A stretch of DNA of 64,000 nucleotides from an uncultured Thermomicrobia bacterium (GTDB lineage: Bacteria > Chloroflexota > Chloroflexia > Thermomicrobiales > JALYUS01). Both the position numbers and the translations under genes were made by a program. The notes below the pieces were generated by a model. The model did not search any database, was not told the DNA's origin, and saw only the letters and a list, made by a program, of their open reading frames with translations. Of the stretch, positions 42,541 through 51,861 are shown in pieces. Every line of letters begins with the position of its first letter. The stretch's first letter is position 1. The DNA is taken from positions 1 through 64,000 of the forward strand of contig CALBSO010000113.1 of the NCBI GenBank assembly GCA_937968015.1. The letters run 5' to 3'.

Positions 42541-42576
42541 TCGGAATCGGAATCGGAATCGGAATCGGAATCCGAA
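42541..42576 (+). repeat. Hexanucleotide microsatellite (TCGGAA)n
   Basis: Five perfect TCGGAA units (42541-42570) and a sixth with one change. It is intergenic, upstream of the coiled-coil gene at 42715. Such tracts are prone to slippage. Confidence 0.9.
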
Positions 42577-42714
42577 CCGGCAATCGCGAATGTTGCAATG
42601 CCATCCGCGATGTGACCGTACCACGCACAAAAAGCGGTAGACTCGCGTCACCGAATGTTGGCGCGAACGGCCTACCGGGCAAGCATCGCAGGTTGGCAGT
42701 GGAGGAGGAGAACG

Positions 42715-43557
42715 ATGCATGACTTCGGCAATCAGCGGCTGAATGGCGACCCGGGCGATCAGCGATCCCTCGAACAGATGGATCACGCGGCCCTCGTCGA
42801 GCGGCCGGGATCAGCGGATTACCGCACCGAGTTGTACGCACGGCTGCGGAATATCATTGACAACGCGACCGAATCTATCCGCACGCTCAAGGAGGAAAAC
42901 GCGGCGCTCTCCGCGCGAAACACCGAGATGGCGGATCGGATCGGCCTGCTCGAATATCGTATCCGCGCCGTGACGGCGGATCTCGCGAATGACGAACTGG
43001 CACTCCGCAAATCCGCCGAGGTGCTCGAACGCGTATTGCAAGAGACGCCGAACGTACCCGTCTCCGCCGGTGCATCGCCCGCACCCGCCGCTCCGGAACC
43101 GCACGCGGCGATGGAAACGCCCATCCCGTCCGATCGGATGCCAGAATCGAAGGCGCCGCCGGTGATGGAGCAGGCCGTTGCGCCCCCGATGGAGGATACC
43201 GGCCCGAGCCCGCAAGTGGAGACGGCTGCGCCAATCGAGCGCGACGAGCGCGATGAGGACGAGCGCGTGAAGGCGCCTCTGGCCACGAGCAAGCAGGACG
43301 GGATGTACACGCTGGTCGCGTACCCCTTCGTCCGCTTCTCGGACCTCGGCCAGTTCCAGGCCGCGCTCCAGAAACTGGCGGGGGTTCACGATGTGCAGGT
43401 TCGCCGGTTCGCACAAGGGACGCTGGAAATGCGCGTCGGCTACAGCGGCGCGACGGACCTGGCGACGACCCTCCGGACACTCGCGACCGAGATCGAGGAC
43501 GTGCGCGAAGAGGAGCCATACCGGCTAAGTGTCCGCCTCCGCACGAGCCAGGATTGA
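42715..43557 (+). CDS. Coiled-coil protein with C-terminal alpha-beta domain
   Basis: 280 residues from ATG 42715 (GGAGGAGGAG upstream). Residues ~45-105 form a coiled coil (L-K-E-E-N-A-A-L-S-A-R-N-T-E-M-A-D-R-I-G-L-L-E). A Pro/Ala/Glu-rich linker (about 110-190) leads to a C-terminal ferredoxin-like domain (Y-T-L-V-A-Y-P-F-V-R-F-S-D-L-G-Q-F-Q-A-A-L). The last part resembles small regulatory or polysaccharide-associated domains. Family unknown; the following genes are also signalling/scaffold-like. Confidence 0.65.
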   Translation: MHDFGNQRLNGDPGDQRSLEQMDHAALVERPGSADYRTELYARLRNIIDNATESIRTLKEENAALSARNTEMADRIGLLEYRIRAVTADLANDELALRKSAEVLERVLQETPNVPVSAGASPAPAAPEPHAAMETPIPSDRMPESKAPPVMEQAVAPPMEDTGPSPQVETAAPIERDERDEDERVKAPLATSKQDGMYTLVAYPFVRFSDLGQFQAALQKLAGVHDVQVRRFAQGTLEMRVGYSGATDLATTLRTLATEIEDVREEEPYRLSVRLRTSQD

Positions 43558-43666
43558 ACGAGTAGCGTAGGCGCATGAGCGTTGAAAACGTGATGGGATC
43601 ACGGGCCGGAACGTCTGTGATCTCGGGAGCATCGAGGACATCGCAAGCCTGAGAGGTGAAACGGAG

Positions 43667-44575
43667 ATGGCAAGGGCAGGATCGAAGCGGGCGGCGAAGA
43701 CGGCCCGGCCCGCGAAACGCGAGCCGCGCCCGCGGACGCCGTCCAGCACCTCAGATGCGGCGCTCTGCTTGCTGCTGCTCCTGACGGTGGCCGGTGTCGC
43801 CGCCGAGGCGATCGAACTGACCGGCAAGGCGCGGCTCCTGATGATCGCCGCGACCGGTCTCAGTTTGCTGATCGGCGTCTGGCGCCCTCGCATCTGGGCA
43901 ACGATTCCGGCGGTTCTCGTCGTCGCGGCTGGCGCGGCCGCGGCTGCCTACGCGCTCAGGCCGAGTGAGACGGCGCTTCGCTGGATCATGATCGCCGGGG
44001 CGATTGTCGCGGCGCTCGGTTTCGGGGCGATCTGGGTCAGTTCGCTCCTGCGTGGTGTCTACCGGCGGATGCGCGAGAATCGCCGGGTAATCGAGGCGCT
44101 CACACAGATTGACCCCGCGACCGGCGTTTTCAAGCCGCACGCGGGCCGCGACCGATTGCGCGCCGAGGTGACACGCGCCGTCCGCTACCGCCGCCCCTTC
44201 ACCCTACTCGTTGGCAAGGCGAAGGGATGGCAAACAGAAGTCGAGCGCCGGGGCTTGAACGCCGCGCAGGAGGTCTTCGCGGAGACGCTGCGCACCGCGA
44301 CGACAGTGCTACGCAATAACGACATTATCGCCAGCGAACCTGATTATTCCTTCATTGTCGTCCTGCCAGAAACGACCGCTGAAGGGGGCGAAATCGCCGC
44401 GCAACATATTCAGGAGGCGGTGCAGGGGTTATTAGACGTCCAGTTCGGCCTCGTACAATGCCCCGACGACGGGGCAACGGAGGACGCCCTACTCCGCGAG
44501 GCGTATCAGGCGCTCGCCTTCGCGGAGATGGCGAATCTTCCTCTGATCAGCCGCCGCGCGCTCAACGCGGAATAA
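43667..44575 (+). CDS. Membrane protein with degenerate GGDEF domain
   Basis: 302 residues: basic N-terminal tail, four hydrophobic helices (about 32-130), then a GGDEF-like fold (I-D-P-A-T-G-V-F-K-P-H-A-G-R-D, L-R-N-N-D-I-I-A-S-E-P-D-Y-S-F-I-V-V-L-P-E-T). The catalytic GG(D/E)EF is replaced by S-E-P-D-Y, so diguanylate cyclase activity is unlikely. It could bind c-di-GMP or act as a scaffold near the polysaccharide locus. Confidence 0.75.
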   Translation: MARAGSKRAAKTARPAKREPRPRTPSSTSDAALCLLLLLTVAGVAAEAIELTGKARLLMIAATGLSLLIGVWRPRIWATIPAVLVVAAGAAAAAYALRPSETALRWIMIAGAIVAALGFGAIWVSSLLRGVYRRMRENRRVIEALTQIDPATGVFKPHAGRDRLRAEVTRAVRYRRPFTLLVGKAKGWQTEVERRGLNAAQEVFAETLRTATTVLRNNDIIASEPDYSFIVVLPETTAEGGEIAAQHIQEAVQGLLDVQFGLVQCPDDGATEDALLREAYQALAFAEMANLPLISRRALNAE

Positions 44576-44583
44576 GATCGTCC

Positions 44584-45372
44584 TCACCCCTCATTCAGCT
44601 TGCGCGACGTGCTGAGGATCGCTTCGAGGTCATCGAGCGCCTTGGCGAGCAACTGATCCTCCGCCGTCCCTCCATTCGTGGTCATGACGGCCGGAGGCGA
44701 CGCGAGTGGCTCGTTCCGCGGCTCTTCCGTCTCGGGTGGCGATTCCGCCGCGACGGGCGCGGCAGCGTCCGAGACGACCGAGGCCGGATGCGGTGCGATG
44801 CCGCGCGTTGCCTGGTTCAAGAGGCTCTCCGCGAGCGATTCCAGTTCGACGATCGCCTTCTGGCGCCGCTCCCGCAGCACCGTGATTTCCGCCTCATACC
44901 GCTGCCGCTCGTCTGCTCTCTCTGCTTCGTATCGCTGCCGTTCGTCGGCCATTTCGGTCTCGTGGCGCTGACGCTCTTCCATGAAGTCGCGCCGGATCGC
45001 CGCGACTTCCTCGCGCGCCTTCGTTTCGGCCTCTTCGATCTCCTGTCGGGTCTGCTCGCGCAGTGCCTGCGCCTCCGTCCAGGCATCCACGACGAAACGC
45101 ACCGCCTCCTCGCGGACCGCCTCCGGGCGATTGACGATCTCCTGGTTTTCCTGCTCCAGTCGTGCGACGCGCTCCTGCAAGGTGACAGCCGTCTGGTTCG
45201 CTTCATCCCGCTCGGTAGTGACGCGGGTGAGCCGCCCCTCGAGTTCTTTAACGCGAACGCGGAGTTCCGCCTGCTCTCGCTGGCATTCCGAGGCAAGATA
45301 TTCGACGACATCCGGCGGCACGCCCCAGATACGCCGCCGCCGCAGCAACGCTTCGTATTCCGGCCCTGGCAT
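44584..45372 (-). CDS. DivIVA-like coiled-coil protein
   Basis: 262 residues. A short N-terminal segment (P-P-D-V-V-E-Y-L-A) precedes a coiled coil over residues ~28-185 (Q-E-R-V-A-R-L-E-Q-E-N-Q-E-I) that includes two tandem ADERQRYEAE units. A low-complexity tail ends in E-D-Q-L-L-A-K-A-L-D-D-L-E-A-I-L. The layout resembles DivIVA/GpsB-type scaffold proteins, though the key N-terminal motif is not certain. It is convergent with the degenerate GGDEF gene. Confidence 0.6.
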   Translation of the reverse strand: MPGPEYEALLRRRRIWGVPPDVVEYLASECQREQAELRVRVKELEGRLTRVTTERDEANQTAVTLQERVARLEQENQEIVNRPEAVREEAVRFVVDAWTEAQALREQTRQEIEEAETKAREEVAAIRRDFMEERQRHETEMADERQRYEAERADERQRYEAEITVLRERRQKAIVELESLAESLLNQATRGIAPHPASVVSDAAAPVAAESPPETEEPRNEPLASPPAVMTTNGGTAEDQLLAKALDDLEAILSTSRKLNEG

Positions 45373-45714
45373 CGCTCACCCCGTTTCCTATGTGGTGCGG
45401 ACGCGCCGCTCAATCGCTCACGGGAGAATTTCTCGCGACGTACGAAAGCTACCTGCCGCCCAGTGTACGCGGTTGGCTTGATTTTCGCAAGAGGTTTCCC
45501 CCGTACGTGTTATCCGTACGTACACACATCGGAGCAGAATTGGCCCGCTCGGTTTCCACTGCAATCTGTGAGCCGAAGTACCGTATATGCACAATTCTAT
45601 GCCGCCTTGACCGAAAAGCGTGACCAATTGGTACTGTATCTACCAGTCTATCGCCAATTACGTCAATCTGCGCTACCATTGCGATGAGAGGTATATCGGG
45701 GCAGGAGGTCATGC
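45373..45714. promoter_or_regulatory. Upstream region of the XRE-GMD gene with repeated CCGTACGT
   Basis: The 340-base gap before 45715 has no gene. Two direct CCGTACGT repeats start 13 bases apart (45501-45508, 45514-45521) and flow into GTACGTACACA. The same GTACGTACACA word occurs upstream of the DUF4397 gene (near 13668). These could be binding sites for the XRE domain encoded next door. Confidence 0.35.
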
Positions 45715-46932
45715 ATGGGGATGAGAGAGTTGGGGAGTGCGATCCGCACCGCGCGGATCAAAGCGGGGATCAGCCAGAAGATGCTGGCGGATCGTATCGG
45801 ACTATCGCGGGAATCCATCTCGAACTATGAACGAGGTGAGGTGCAGGTTCTTTCTCCGGCGTTGCTGGAGATGTTCGCCGCCACGCTCGGTATGGACCCG
45901 CGGAACCTCGCGCGCATCGCCGGCTACTTAAGCCCCGGCGACGATCCCGCCACGAACAGCAGCGGCATGAAGACGGCGCTGATTACCGGCATCACGGGCC
46001 AGGATGGCACCTATCTCGCCGAGTTCCTCATTTCGAAGGGGTACAAGGTCTATGGCATGGTGCGCGGGCAGCATAACCCGAAGCAGGAACTGGTCCAGAC
46101 GATGATCCCCGCGCTCGAGTTCGTCGAGGGGGACTTGCTCGACCAGTCCTCGCTCGTCGCTGTGCTGGAGATCACACAGCCGGACGAAGTCTACAACCTC
46201 GGTGCGATCAGTTTCGTGCCGCTCTCGTGGAAGCAGCCGGTGCTGACGGGCGAAGTGACAGGGCTTGGCGTCGTGCGGCTGCTCGAAGCGATCCGGATGA
46301 CGAACCCGCGCACCCGCTTTTATCAAGCGTCATCGAGCGAGATGTTCGGCAGGGTGCGCGAGGTGCCACAGACGGAATTGACCCCCTTCGCGCCTCGCTC
46401 GCCTTACGGCTTCGCGAAGGCATACGGCCACTACGCGACGGTCAATTACCGCGAGAGTTACGGCCTGTTCGCGTGCAGCGGCATCTTGTTTAACCACGAG
46501 AGTCCCCGGCGCGGGCTGGAATTCGTCACACGCAAGATCACGCACGGTGTGGCACGCATTGTCGCGGGCAAGCAGCACGAACTGGCGCTCGGCGATCTCC
46601 GGCCGCAACGGGACTGGGGCTACGCGGGGGATTACGTGCGTGCGATGTGGGCGATGCTCCAGCAGGACGAAGCGGACGATTATGTCGTAGCATCGGGCGA
46701 GACGCACACGATCGAGGAGTTCGCCACGCGCGCCTTCGCGGCGGTTGGGTTGGATTGGCACGACTACGTGCGATCGGACCCAAAATTCTACCGCCCCGCT
46801 GAGGTGAATCTGCTGATCGGCAAGGCGGAAAAGGCGGAGCGCGTCCTCGGCTGGGAACCGACGATAGACTTCGCGAACCTCGTTGGCATGATGGTGCAGG
46901 CCGATCTGGAGAAAGAGGGCATCACGGCGTAA
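45715..46932 (+). CDS. gmd: XRE helix-turn-helix fused to GDP-mannose 4,6-dehydratase
   Basis: 405 residues. Residues 5-65 are an XRE-type HTH (I-K-A-G-I-S-Q-K-M-L-A-D-R-I-G-L-S-R-E-S-I-S-N-Y-E-R-G-E). After a short linker the GMD begins at M85 with TALITGITGQDGTYLAE and N-L-G-A-I-S-F-V. S-S-S-E-M-F-G, Y-G-F-A-K-A-Y and N-H-E-S-P-R-R-G-L-E-F-V-T-R-K-I-T make the enzyme part complete. AGGAGG precedes ATG 45715; no ribosome site precedes the internal ATG at 45967, arguing for a real fusion. Makes GDP-4-keto-6-deoxymannose. Confidence 0.88.
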   Translation: MGMRELGSAIRTARIKAGISQKMLADRIGLSRESISNYERGEVQVLSPALLEMFAATLGMDPRNLARIAGYLSPGDDPATNSSGMKTALITGITGQDGTYLAEFLISKGYKVYGMVRGQHNPKQELVQTMIPALEFVEGDLLDQSSLVAVLEITQPDEVYNLGAISFVPLSWKQPVLTGEVTGLGVVRLLEAIRMTNPRTRFYQASSSEMFGRVREVPQTELTPFAPRSPYGFAKAYGHYATVNYRESYGLFACSGILFNHESPRRGLEFVTRKITHGVARIVAGKQHELALGDLRPQRDWGYAGDYVRAMWAMLQQDEADDYVVASGETHTIEEFATRAFAAVGLDWHDYVRSDPKFYRPAEVNLLIGKAEKAERVLGWEPTIDFANLVGMMVQADLEKEGITA

Positions 46933-47087
46933 TGTCCAAACCCCCGCAGGGTCGCATGACGATGGGCTGTGGACAGCGCCATCCTTGATTGCCACGAGCA
47001 GTCCGTCGCACGCGGAGAATGGCAGCGGCGCGCGCCGTGTAGTATCCTGCTGCGGAGTTCTGGTTATCAGAAGGGGGTTGTCCTCGC

Positions 47088-47804
47088 ATGCAGCGCCAGC
47101 GGATTGTCGCCATTGTGCCAGCGTATAACGAAGCCGCATCACTGCCGCATGTCGTGCGGGACTTGCGGAGCAGCCCGCTTGGCCTCGACATCGTCGTCGT
47201 TGACGATGGCTCGAAGGACGAGACGTCCGTCATCGCCCGGCAGCTTGGCGTCGCGGTCGTCACACTCCCCTTCAATCTCGGCATCGGCGGGGCGCACCAG
47301 ACGGGTTTCCAGTATGCGGTCGAATGGGGCTACGACATCGCCGTGCAATTCGATGGAGACGGCCAGCATCTCGCGCGCGAAATCCCCCTGCTGCTCGGCC
47401 CAATTGAGAATGGCGGCGCGGATGTCGTCGTTGGCTCGCGCTTTGCGATTAAGGGGCACGGCTACCGGGGCGCGCCCGCGCGGCGGGCGGGCGGCGTCAT
47501 GCTTTCCGTGTTGGTCCGTCTCTTGAGCGGGCACGTCTATACCGACGTGACCTCCGGCTTCCGCGCGCTCAACGCCCGCGCCCTCCACATCGCAGCGGTG
47601 GACTACCCGCAGGATTTCCCGGAGCCGGAAAGCCTGCTCACCTTCCGCCGCTATAACCTGCGCGTCAGCGAAGTCCACACCGCGATGCAGGGGCGCGTCG
47701 GCGGCATCTCGTCCATCAATCTCTGGCGCGCCGCGTATTACATGATTAAGGTGACACTCGCGCTCTGCATCGAGCGGCTGCGCGCGCCACTGCGGGGTGT
47801 TTAG
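47088..47804 (+). CDS. Family 2 glycosyltransferase (polyprenyl-phosphate sugar transferase-like)
   Basis: 238 residues with I-V-A-I-V-P-A-Y-N-E-A-A-S-L, V-V-V-D-D-G-S-K-D-E-T, F-D-G-D-G-Q-H (metal site) and V-V-V-G-S-R-F. The C-terminus has no membrane helices beyond a short segment. A DUF2304 gene follows two bases later; this pair is a frequent unit in polysaccharide loci and often contributes lipid-linked sugar transfer. Confidence 0.86.
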   Translation: MQRQRIVAIVPAYNEAASLPHVVRDLRSSPLGLDIVVVDDGSKDETSVIARQLGVAVVTLPFNLGIGGAHQTGFQYAVEWGYDIAVQFDGDGQHLAREIPLLLGPIENGGADVVVGSRFAIKGHGYRGAPARRAGGVMLSVLVRLLSGHVYTDVTSGFRALNARALHIAAVDYPQDFPEPESLLTFRRYNLRVSEVHTAMQGRVGGISSINLWRAAYYMIKVTLALCIERLRAPLRGV

Positions 47805-47806
47805 CG

Positions 47807-48232
47807 ATGGGCCGGATTGACCTCGTCGCGATTGTCGTGTCCGCCCTCTTGCTGGGGTACATCATCGAATCGGTGCGGCGGCGACGACTGCGGGAGGAAT
47901 ACTCGATCCTCTGGCTGGCGACGGCGGCGGTGCTGCTCCTGCTCTCGCTCGTGCGGCCCGCGCTCAGCATCCTGGCGAGTGCGTTGGGGATTCTGACGCC
48001 GGTCAACGCACTCTTCGTGATCGGCTTTGCCTTCATGACGATCATCCTGCTACACTTCTCCATGGTCATCTCCCGCCTCTCGCGGGAGAATCGGGAGTTG
48101 GCGCAGCGGTATGCCCTGCTCGTCTATCGCTTGCAGGAGGAGCGCGCGTTGCGGGAACCGGGCGAGCCGGACGATGCGGTAACGGTCGTCGCGCGGCAGG
48201 CAATCACTGGTCATATCGAGGGGGGCGTATGA
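47807..48232 (+). CDS. DUF2304 membrane protein
   Basis: 141 residues with three hydrophobic segments; the DUF2304 mark is R-R-R-L-R-E-E-Y-S-I-L-W-L-A in the first loop. It starts two bases after the GT2 stop, so the two are co-translated and probably form a membrane complex. Confidence 0.85.
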   Translation: MGRIDLVAIVVSALLLGYIIESVRRRRLREEYSILWLATAAVLLLLSLVRPALSILASALGILTPVNALFVIGFAFMTIILLHFSMVISRLSRENRELAQRYALLVYRLQEERALREPGEPDDAVTVVARQAITGHIEGGV

Positions 48233-48269
48233 GGCGCCGTGGAAGGGGCTGGAGAATCGGGTGGGCGGG

Positions 48270-49037
48270 ATGAAAGTAGTGATTCTCGCCGGTGGGATGG
48301 GAACACGCCTCGCGGAGGAGACCGAAGCACGGCCGAAACCGATGGTCGAAATCGGCGGCCATCCGATCCTCTGGCATATCATGAAGCACTTCGGACACTA
48401 CGACATGAGCGAGTTCTTCATCGCCCTCGGTTACAAGGGCGACCTCATCAAACGCTTCTTCCTCGATTATTACGCGCTCAGTAGCAGCATGACCATCTCG
48501 CTCAAGTCCGGCGCCGTGGACATCATGGACGGCGAGCGCGAGGACTGGACCGTCCACCTGATGGATACCGGGCTGACGACGAATACGGGGGGGCGCCTCA
48601 AACGGCTCGAACCCTGGCTACGCGATGGCGCCTTCATCATGACGTACGGCGACGGTGTGTGTAACATCAATTTGCACGATCTCCTCCGCTTCCATCACGA
48701 GCATGGCCGGATTGCCACGATCACCGCCGTCCGCCCCGCGTCGCGGTTTGGTGGCCTTGTCTTCGCCGGCGACCACGTCAGCGAGTTCACGGAGAAGCCG
48801 CAGATCGGCGAGGGATGGGTGAACGGCGGTTTTATCGTCCTGGAACCAGCGATTTTCGACTACCTGGACGGGGACGACGATAGCCTGGAGCGTAAGGCCT
48901 TCGAGCAACTCGCGCTCGAAGGGGAGCTTGTCGCCTATCGCCACGAGGGATTCTGGCAGTGCATGGACACGCTGCGCGAGAAACGCCTGCTGGAATCCTA
49001 CTGGCAATCCGGGGACGCACCGTGGCGCGTCTGGTGA
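48270..49037 (+). CDS. rfbF: Glucose-1-phosphate cytidylyltransferase
   Basis: 255 residues with [13 protein letters not shown] (nucleotide loop), [24 protein letters not shown] and E-G-F-W-Q-C-M-D-T at the end, the RfbF pattern. Makes CDP-glucose from CTP and glucose 1-phosphate, feeding RfbG next door. ATG 48270 is used; a GTG three codons earlier is possible. Confidence 0.92.
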   Translation: MKVVILAGGMGTRLAEETEARPKPMVEIGGHPILWHIMKHFGHYDMSEFFIALGYKGDLIKRFFLDYYALSSSMTISLKSGAVDIMDGEREDWTVHLMDTGLTTNTGGRLKRLEPWLRDGAFIMTYGDGVCNINLHDLLRFHHEHGRIATITAVRPASRFGGLVFAGDHVSEFTEKPQIGEGWVNGGFIVLEPAIFDYLDGDDDSLERKAFEQLALEGELVAYRHEGFWQCMDTLREKRLLESYWQSGDAPWRVW

Positions 49038-50056
49038 CGGCGGCCTTCTGGGCAGATCGGCGCGTCTTCGTCACGGGCGCGACGGGCATCGTCGGCGGTT
49101 GGCTCGTCAAAGACCTCCTCGCGGCGGGCGCGCATGTCGTCGCGCTGGTGCGGGACCCCGATCCTCAAACCGAGTTCTACCGTTCGGGCGACTACCGGCG
49201 CACGGCGATTGTCCACGGGCGGCTGGAGGATTTCTGGACGCTCGATCGCGCGATCAACGAGCACGAGATCGAGACGGTCTTTCATCTCGCGGCGCAGCCG
49301 ATCGTTGGCGTCGCCCATCGTGCGCCCTTGCAAACCTTCGAGGCGAATATCCGCGGGTCGTATAACCTGCTCGAAGCGTGCCGACAGCACGCTACGCTCG
49401 TCCGGCGGGTCGTCATCGCTTCAAGCGACAAGGCATACGGCACGCAGCCCGTCCTCCCGTACACGGAGGAGATGCCCCTGCAGGGGCAATATCCGTACGA
49501 AGTCTCGAAGAGTTGCACCGACCTGATCGCGCAATCCTATTTCGCCACCTACGGTGTGCCGGTCGCCATCGCGCGGTGCGGGAATATCTACGGCGGCGGC
49601 GACCTGAACTGGAGCCGGATCGTCCCGGAGACGATCCGCGCCTGCCTCGGCGGCGTTCGCCCGGTGATCCGCAGCGATGGGACATTCGTGCGCGACTACA
49701 TCTACGTCAAGGATGTCAGTCGGGCATATCTGCGGATCGCGGAAGAGATGGATGATCCGCGGGTGCGCGGCGAGGCATTCAACTTCAGCCCCGAGCAGGC
49801 CGTGACGGTGCTCGAACTCGTCAGGCGCATCCAGCGGTTAATGGACTGCGCGCATCTGACGCCGGATGTGCGGAACACCGCGCAGGGCGAGATCCACTCG
49901 CAATATCTCGATGCGACAAAGGCGAAGCGGGTGCTCGGCTGGGAACCCCGGTACACGATGGAGGAAGGGCTCGCGGAAACGATCGCCTGGTACAAGGAGT
50001 ATGTGATGCGGGACGATCAAGGCGCGCCGCGAACGGCGGTCGTGGGGACGCGATGA
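49022..50056 (+). CDS. rfbG: CDP-glucose 4,6-dehydratase
   Basis: 344 residues from GTG 49022, overlapping rfbF by 16 bases. Motifs: [42 protein letters not shown] (Y-x-x-x-K), [15 protein letters not shown]. This signature separates CDP-glucose dehydratases from RmlB. Forms CDP-4-keto-6-deoxyglucose. Confidence 0.92.
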   Translation: MARLVTAAFWADRRVFVTGATGIVGGWLVKDLLAAGAHVVALVRDPDPQTEFYRSGDYRRTAIVHGRLEDFWTLDRAINEHEIETVFHLAAQPIVGVAHRAPLQTFEANIRGSYNLLEACRQHATLVRRVVIASSDKAYGTQPVLPYTEEMPLQGQYPYEVSKSCTDLIAQSYFATYGVPVAIARCGNIYGGGDLNWSRIVPETIRACLGGVRPVIRSDGTFVRDYIYVKDVSRAYLRIAEEMDDPRVRGEAFNFSPEQAVTVLELVRRIQRLMDCAHLTPDVRNTAQGEIHSQYLDATKAKRVLGWEPRYTMEEGLAETIAWYKEYVMRDDQGAPRTAVVGTR

Positions 50057-51276
50057 CGACGGAAACGACGTGCCGCTCCTGTGGCAGCGACAAGCTTCAG
50101 ACCATCCTTTCGCTTGGCCGCACCCCGCTCGCCAACTCGCTCCTCACCGAAGCGGATCTTAATCTGCCGGAGCCAACCTACCCGCTGGACCTCGTCTTCT
50201 GCGCCGATTGCACGCTCGTGCAGATCACCGAAACCGTCCCGCCGGAGGTGCTGTTCGGCGATTACCTTTACTTTTCCTCCTTTTCGGACACGATGCTCCA
50301 GCACGCGGCGGCGCTCACGAAGCGTCTGACGGCCGCGTGCCACCTTGACGCGGAAAGCCTCGTGGTCGAGATCGCCAGCAACGACGGCTATCTGCTGCAA
50401 TACTACCGGGATGCGGGCGTCCCCGTCCTCGGCATCGAGCCTGCTCGGAACATCGCACGGGTCGCGGAGGAGCGCGGCATCCCGACGATCGCCGAGTTCT
50501 TCAACGCGGCGGTGGCGCGGCGGCTGGCGGCGACGGGGCAGCGCGCGGACGTGATACACGCGAACAATGTGCTCGCCCATGTCGCGGATCTCAACGGCGT
50601 CGTCGCGGGCATCAGCATCCTCCTCAAGGAGGACGGCGTCGCCGTGATCGAAACGCCGTATGTCAAGGAGATGATTGACAAGGGCGAGTTCGATACGATC
50701 TACCACGAACATCTCTGCTATTACTCGCTGACGGCATTGGATCATCTCTTCCGCCGCCACGGCCTGACGATCGTGGATGTCGAGCGGCTGGACATTCATG
50801 GCGGGTCGTTGCGCGTCTTCGCCGCGAAGCACGGGCCACCCGCCGATGCAGTCACGCGGCTTCTGGCGGAGGAAGCGGCATGGGGCGTGGAGCGCGGCGA
50901 CTTCTACGCCGGTTTCGGGCAGAAGGTCGCCCAGCTGCGGAGCGACCTGCGCGGCCTCCTCGAACGCCTCAAGAGGGACGGGAAGCGAATCGCCGTCTAT
51001 GGCGCGTCCGCGAAGGGGAGTACGCTGCTCAACTACTGCGGCATCGGCGATGAGACCCTCGATTTCGTCGTGGACCGCAGCACGGCGAAGCAGGGGCGCT
51101 ACACACCGGGCACGCACCTGCCGATTCTCCCACCGGAGCATCTTCTGGAGGCGATGCCGGCGTACGTGCTCCTGCTGACCTGGAACTTCGCGGACGAAAT
51201 CCTCGCGCAGCAGGCGGCCTATCGGGAGCGGGGCGGGAAGTTCATTATTCCTATCCCGGAGTTGCACATCGTATGA
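50053..51276 (+). CDS. Sugar C-methyltransferase (NovU/TylC3-like)
   Basis: 407 residues. N-terminal zinc-binding domain (C-R-S-C-G ... F-C-A-D-C), a SAM domain with [12 protein letters not shown] and [15 protein letters not shown] in the catalytic region, and a C-terminal domain with [13 protein letters not shown]. These are the Methyltransf_13/14 modules of C-methyltransferases acting on 4-keto-6-deoxysugar nucleotides. It is ATGA-coupled to rfbG, so CDP-4-keto-6-deoxyglucose is the probable substrate. Confidence 0.9.
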   Translation: MTTETTCRSCGSDKLQTILSLGRTPLANSLLTEADLNLPEPTYPLDLVFCADCTLVQITETVPPEVLFGDYLYFSSFSDTMLQHAAALTKRLTAACHLDAESLVVEIASNDGYLLQYYRDAGVPVLGIEPARNIARVAEERGIPTIAEFFNAAVARRLAATGQRADVIHANNVLAHVADLNGVVAGISILLKEDGVAVIETPYVKEMIDKGEFDTIYHEHLCYYSLTALDHLFRRHGLTIVDVERLDIHGGSLRVFAAKHGPPADAVTRLLAEEAAWGVERGDFYAGFGQKVAQLRSDLRGLLERLKRDGKRIAVYGASAKGSTLLNYCGIGDETLDFVVDRSTAKQGRYTPGTHLPILPPEHLLEAMPAYVLLLTWNFADEILAQQAAYRERGGKFIIPIPELHIV

Positions 51277-51286
51277 GAAACGCCGT

Positions 51287-51817
51287 ATGAAATTCACCGA
51301 GACCAATATCCCCGGTGCATACATCATTGATATCGAGCCGATTGCGGATGAGCGCGGCTTCTTCGCGCGGACCTGGGCGCAGGACGAGTTCGCCGCGCAC
51401 GGCCTGACCCCGGATCTGGCGCAGTGCAATCTCTCGTACAACCACCATAAGGGGACGGTACGCGGCATGCACTGGCAGGCCCCACCGCACGCGGAGACGA
51501 AACTGGTCCGCTGCACGCAGGGCGGCATCTACGATGTCATCGTGGACATCTGCGCGGATTCGCCGACGTATCGGCAATCGGTCGGTGTGGAACTGACGGC
51601 GGAGAACCGCCGCGCCTTGTATATCCCCGAGGGATGCGCACACGGCTTCCAGACGCTCGAAGACGCCACAGAGGTCTTCTATATGATCACGGAATACTAC
51701 ACACCATCGGCGGCGCGTGGCATGCGCTGGGACGACCCGGCGATCAATGTGACGTGGCCTCTCGATGTGACGGTGATCTCCGAACGGGACGCGCAGTACC
51801 CGGATTTCGCTCCCTGA
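51287..51817 (+). CDS. rfbC: dTDP-4-dehydrorhamnose 3,5-epimerase-like protein
   Basis: 176 residues of the RmlC cupin: E-R-G-F-F-A-R-T-W, N-L-S-Y-N-H-H-K-G-T-V-R-G-M-H-W-Q (catalytic His and Arg), and G-C-A-H-G-F-Q-T-L. It lies 10 bases after the C-methyltransferase. In this CDP-sugar context it may epimerise the methylated 4-keto sugar rather than dTDP-rhamnose precursor. Confidence 0.88.
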   Translation: MKFTETNIPGAYIIDIEPIADERGFFARTWAQDEFAAHGLTPDLAQCNLSYNHHKGTVRGMHWQAPPHAETKLVRCTQGGIYDVIVDICADSPTYRQSVGVELTAENRRALYIPEGCAHGFQTLEDATEVFYMITEYYTPSAARGMRWDDPAINVTWPLDVTVISERDAQYPDFAP

Positions 51818-51861
51818 ACGCATGGCGGTCGCCCCGCGCGGCACGCCGAGGACAAGACAAG

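Noticed and set aside
42541..42576. Possible CRISPR-like array
   Set aside because: Six-base units without spacers: a simple microsatellite. No CRISPR array or cas gene was seen anywhere in the window.
50017..51528. 503-codon minus-strand frame over the C-methyltransferase and rfbC
   Set aside because: Shadow with repeated basic residues and no recognisable domain.
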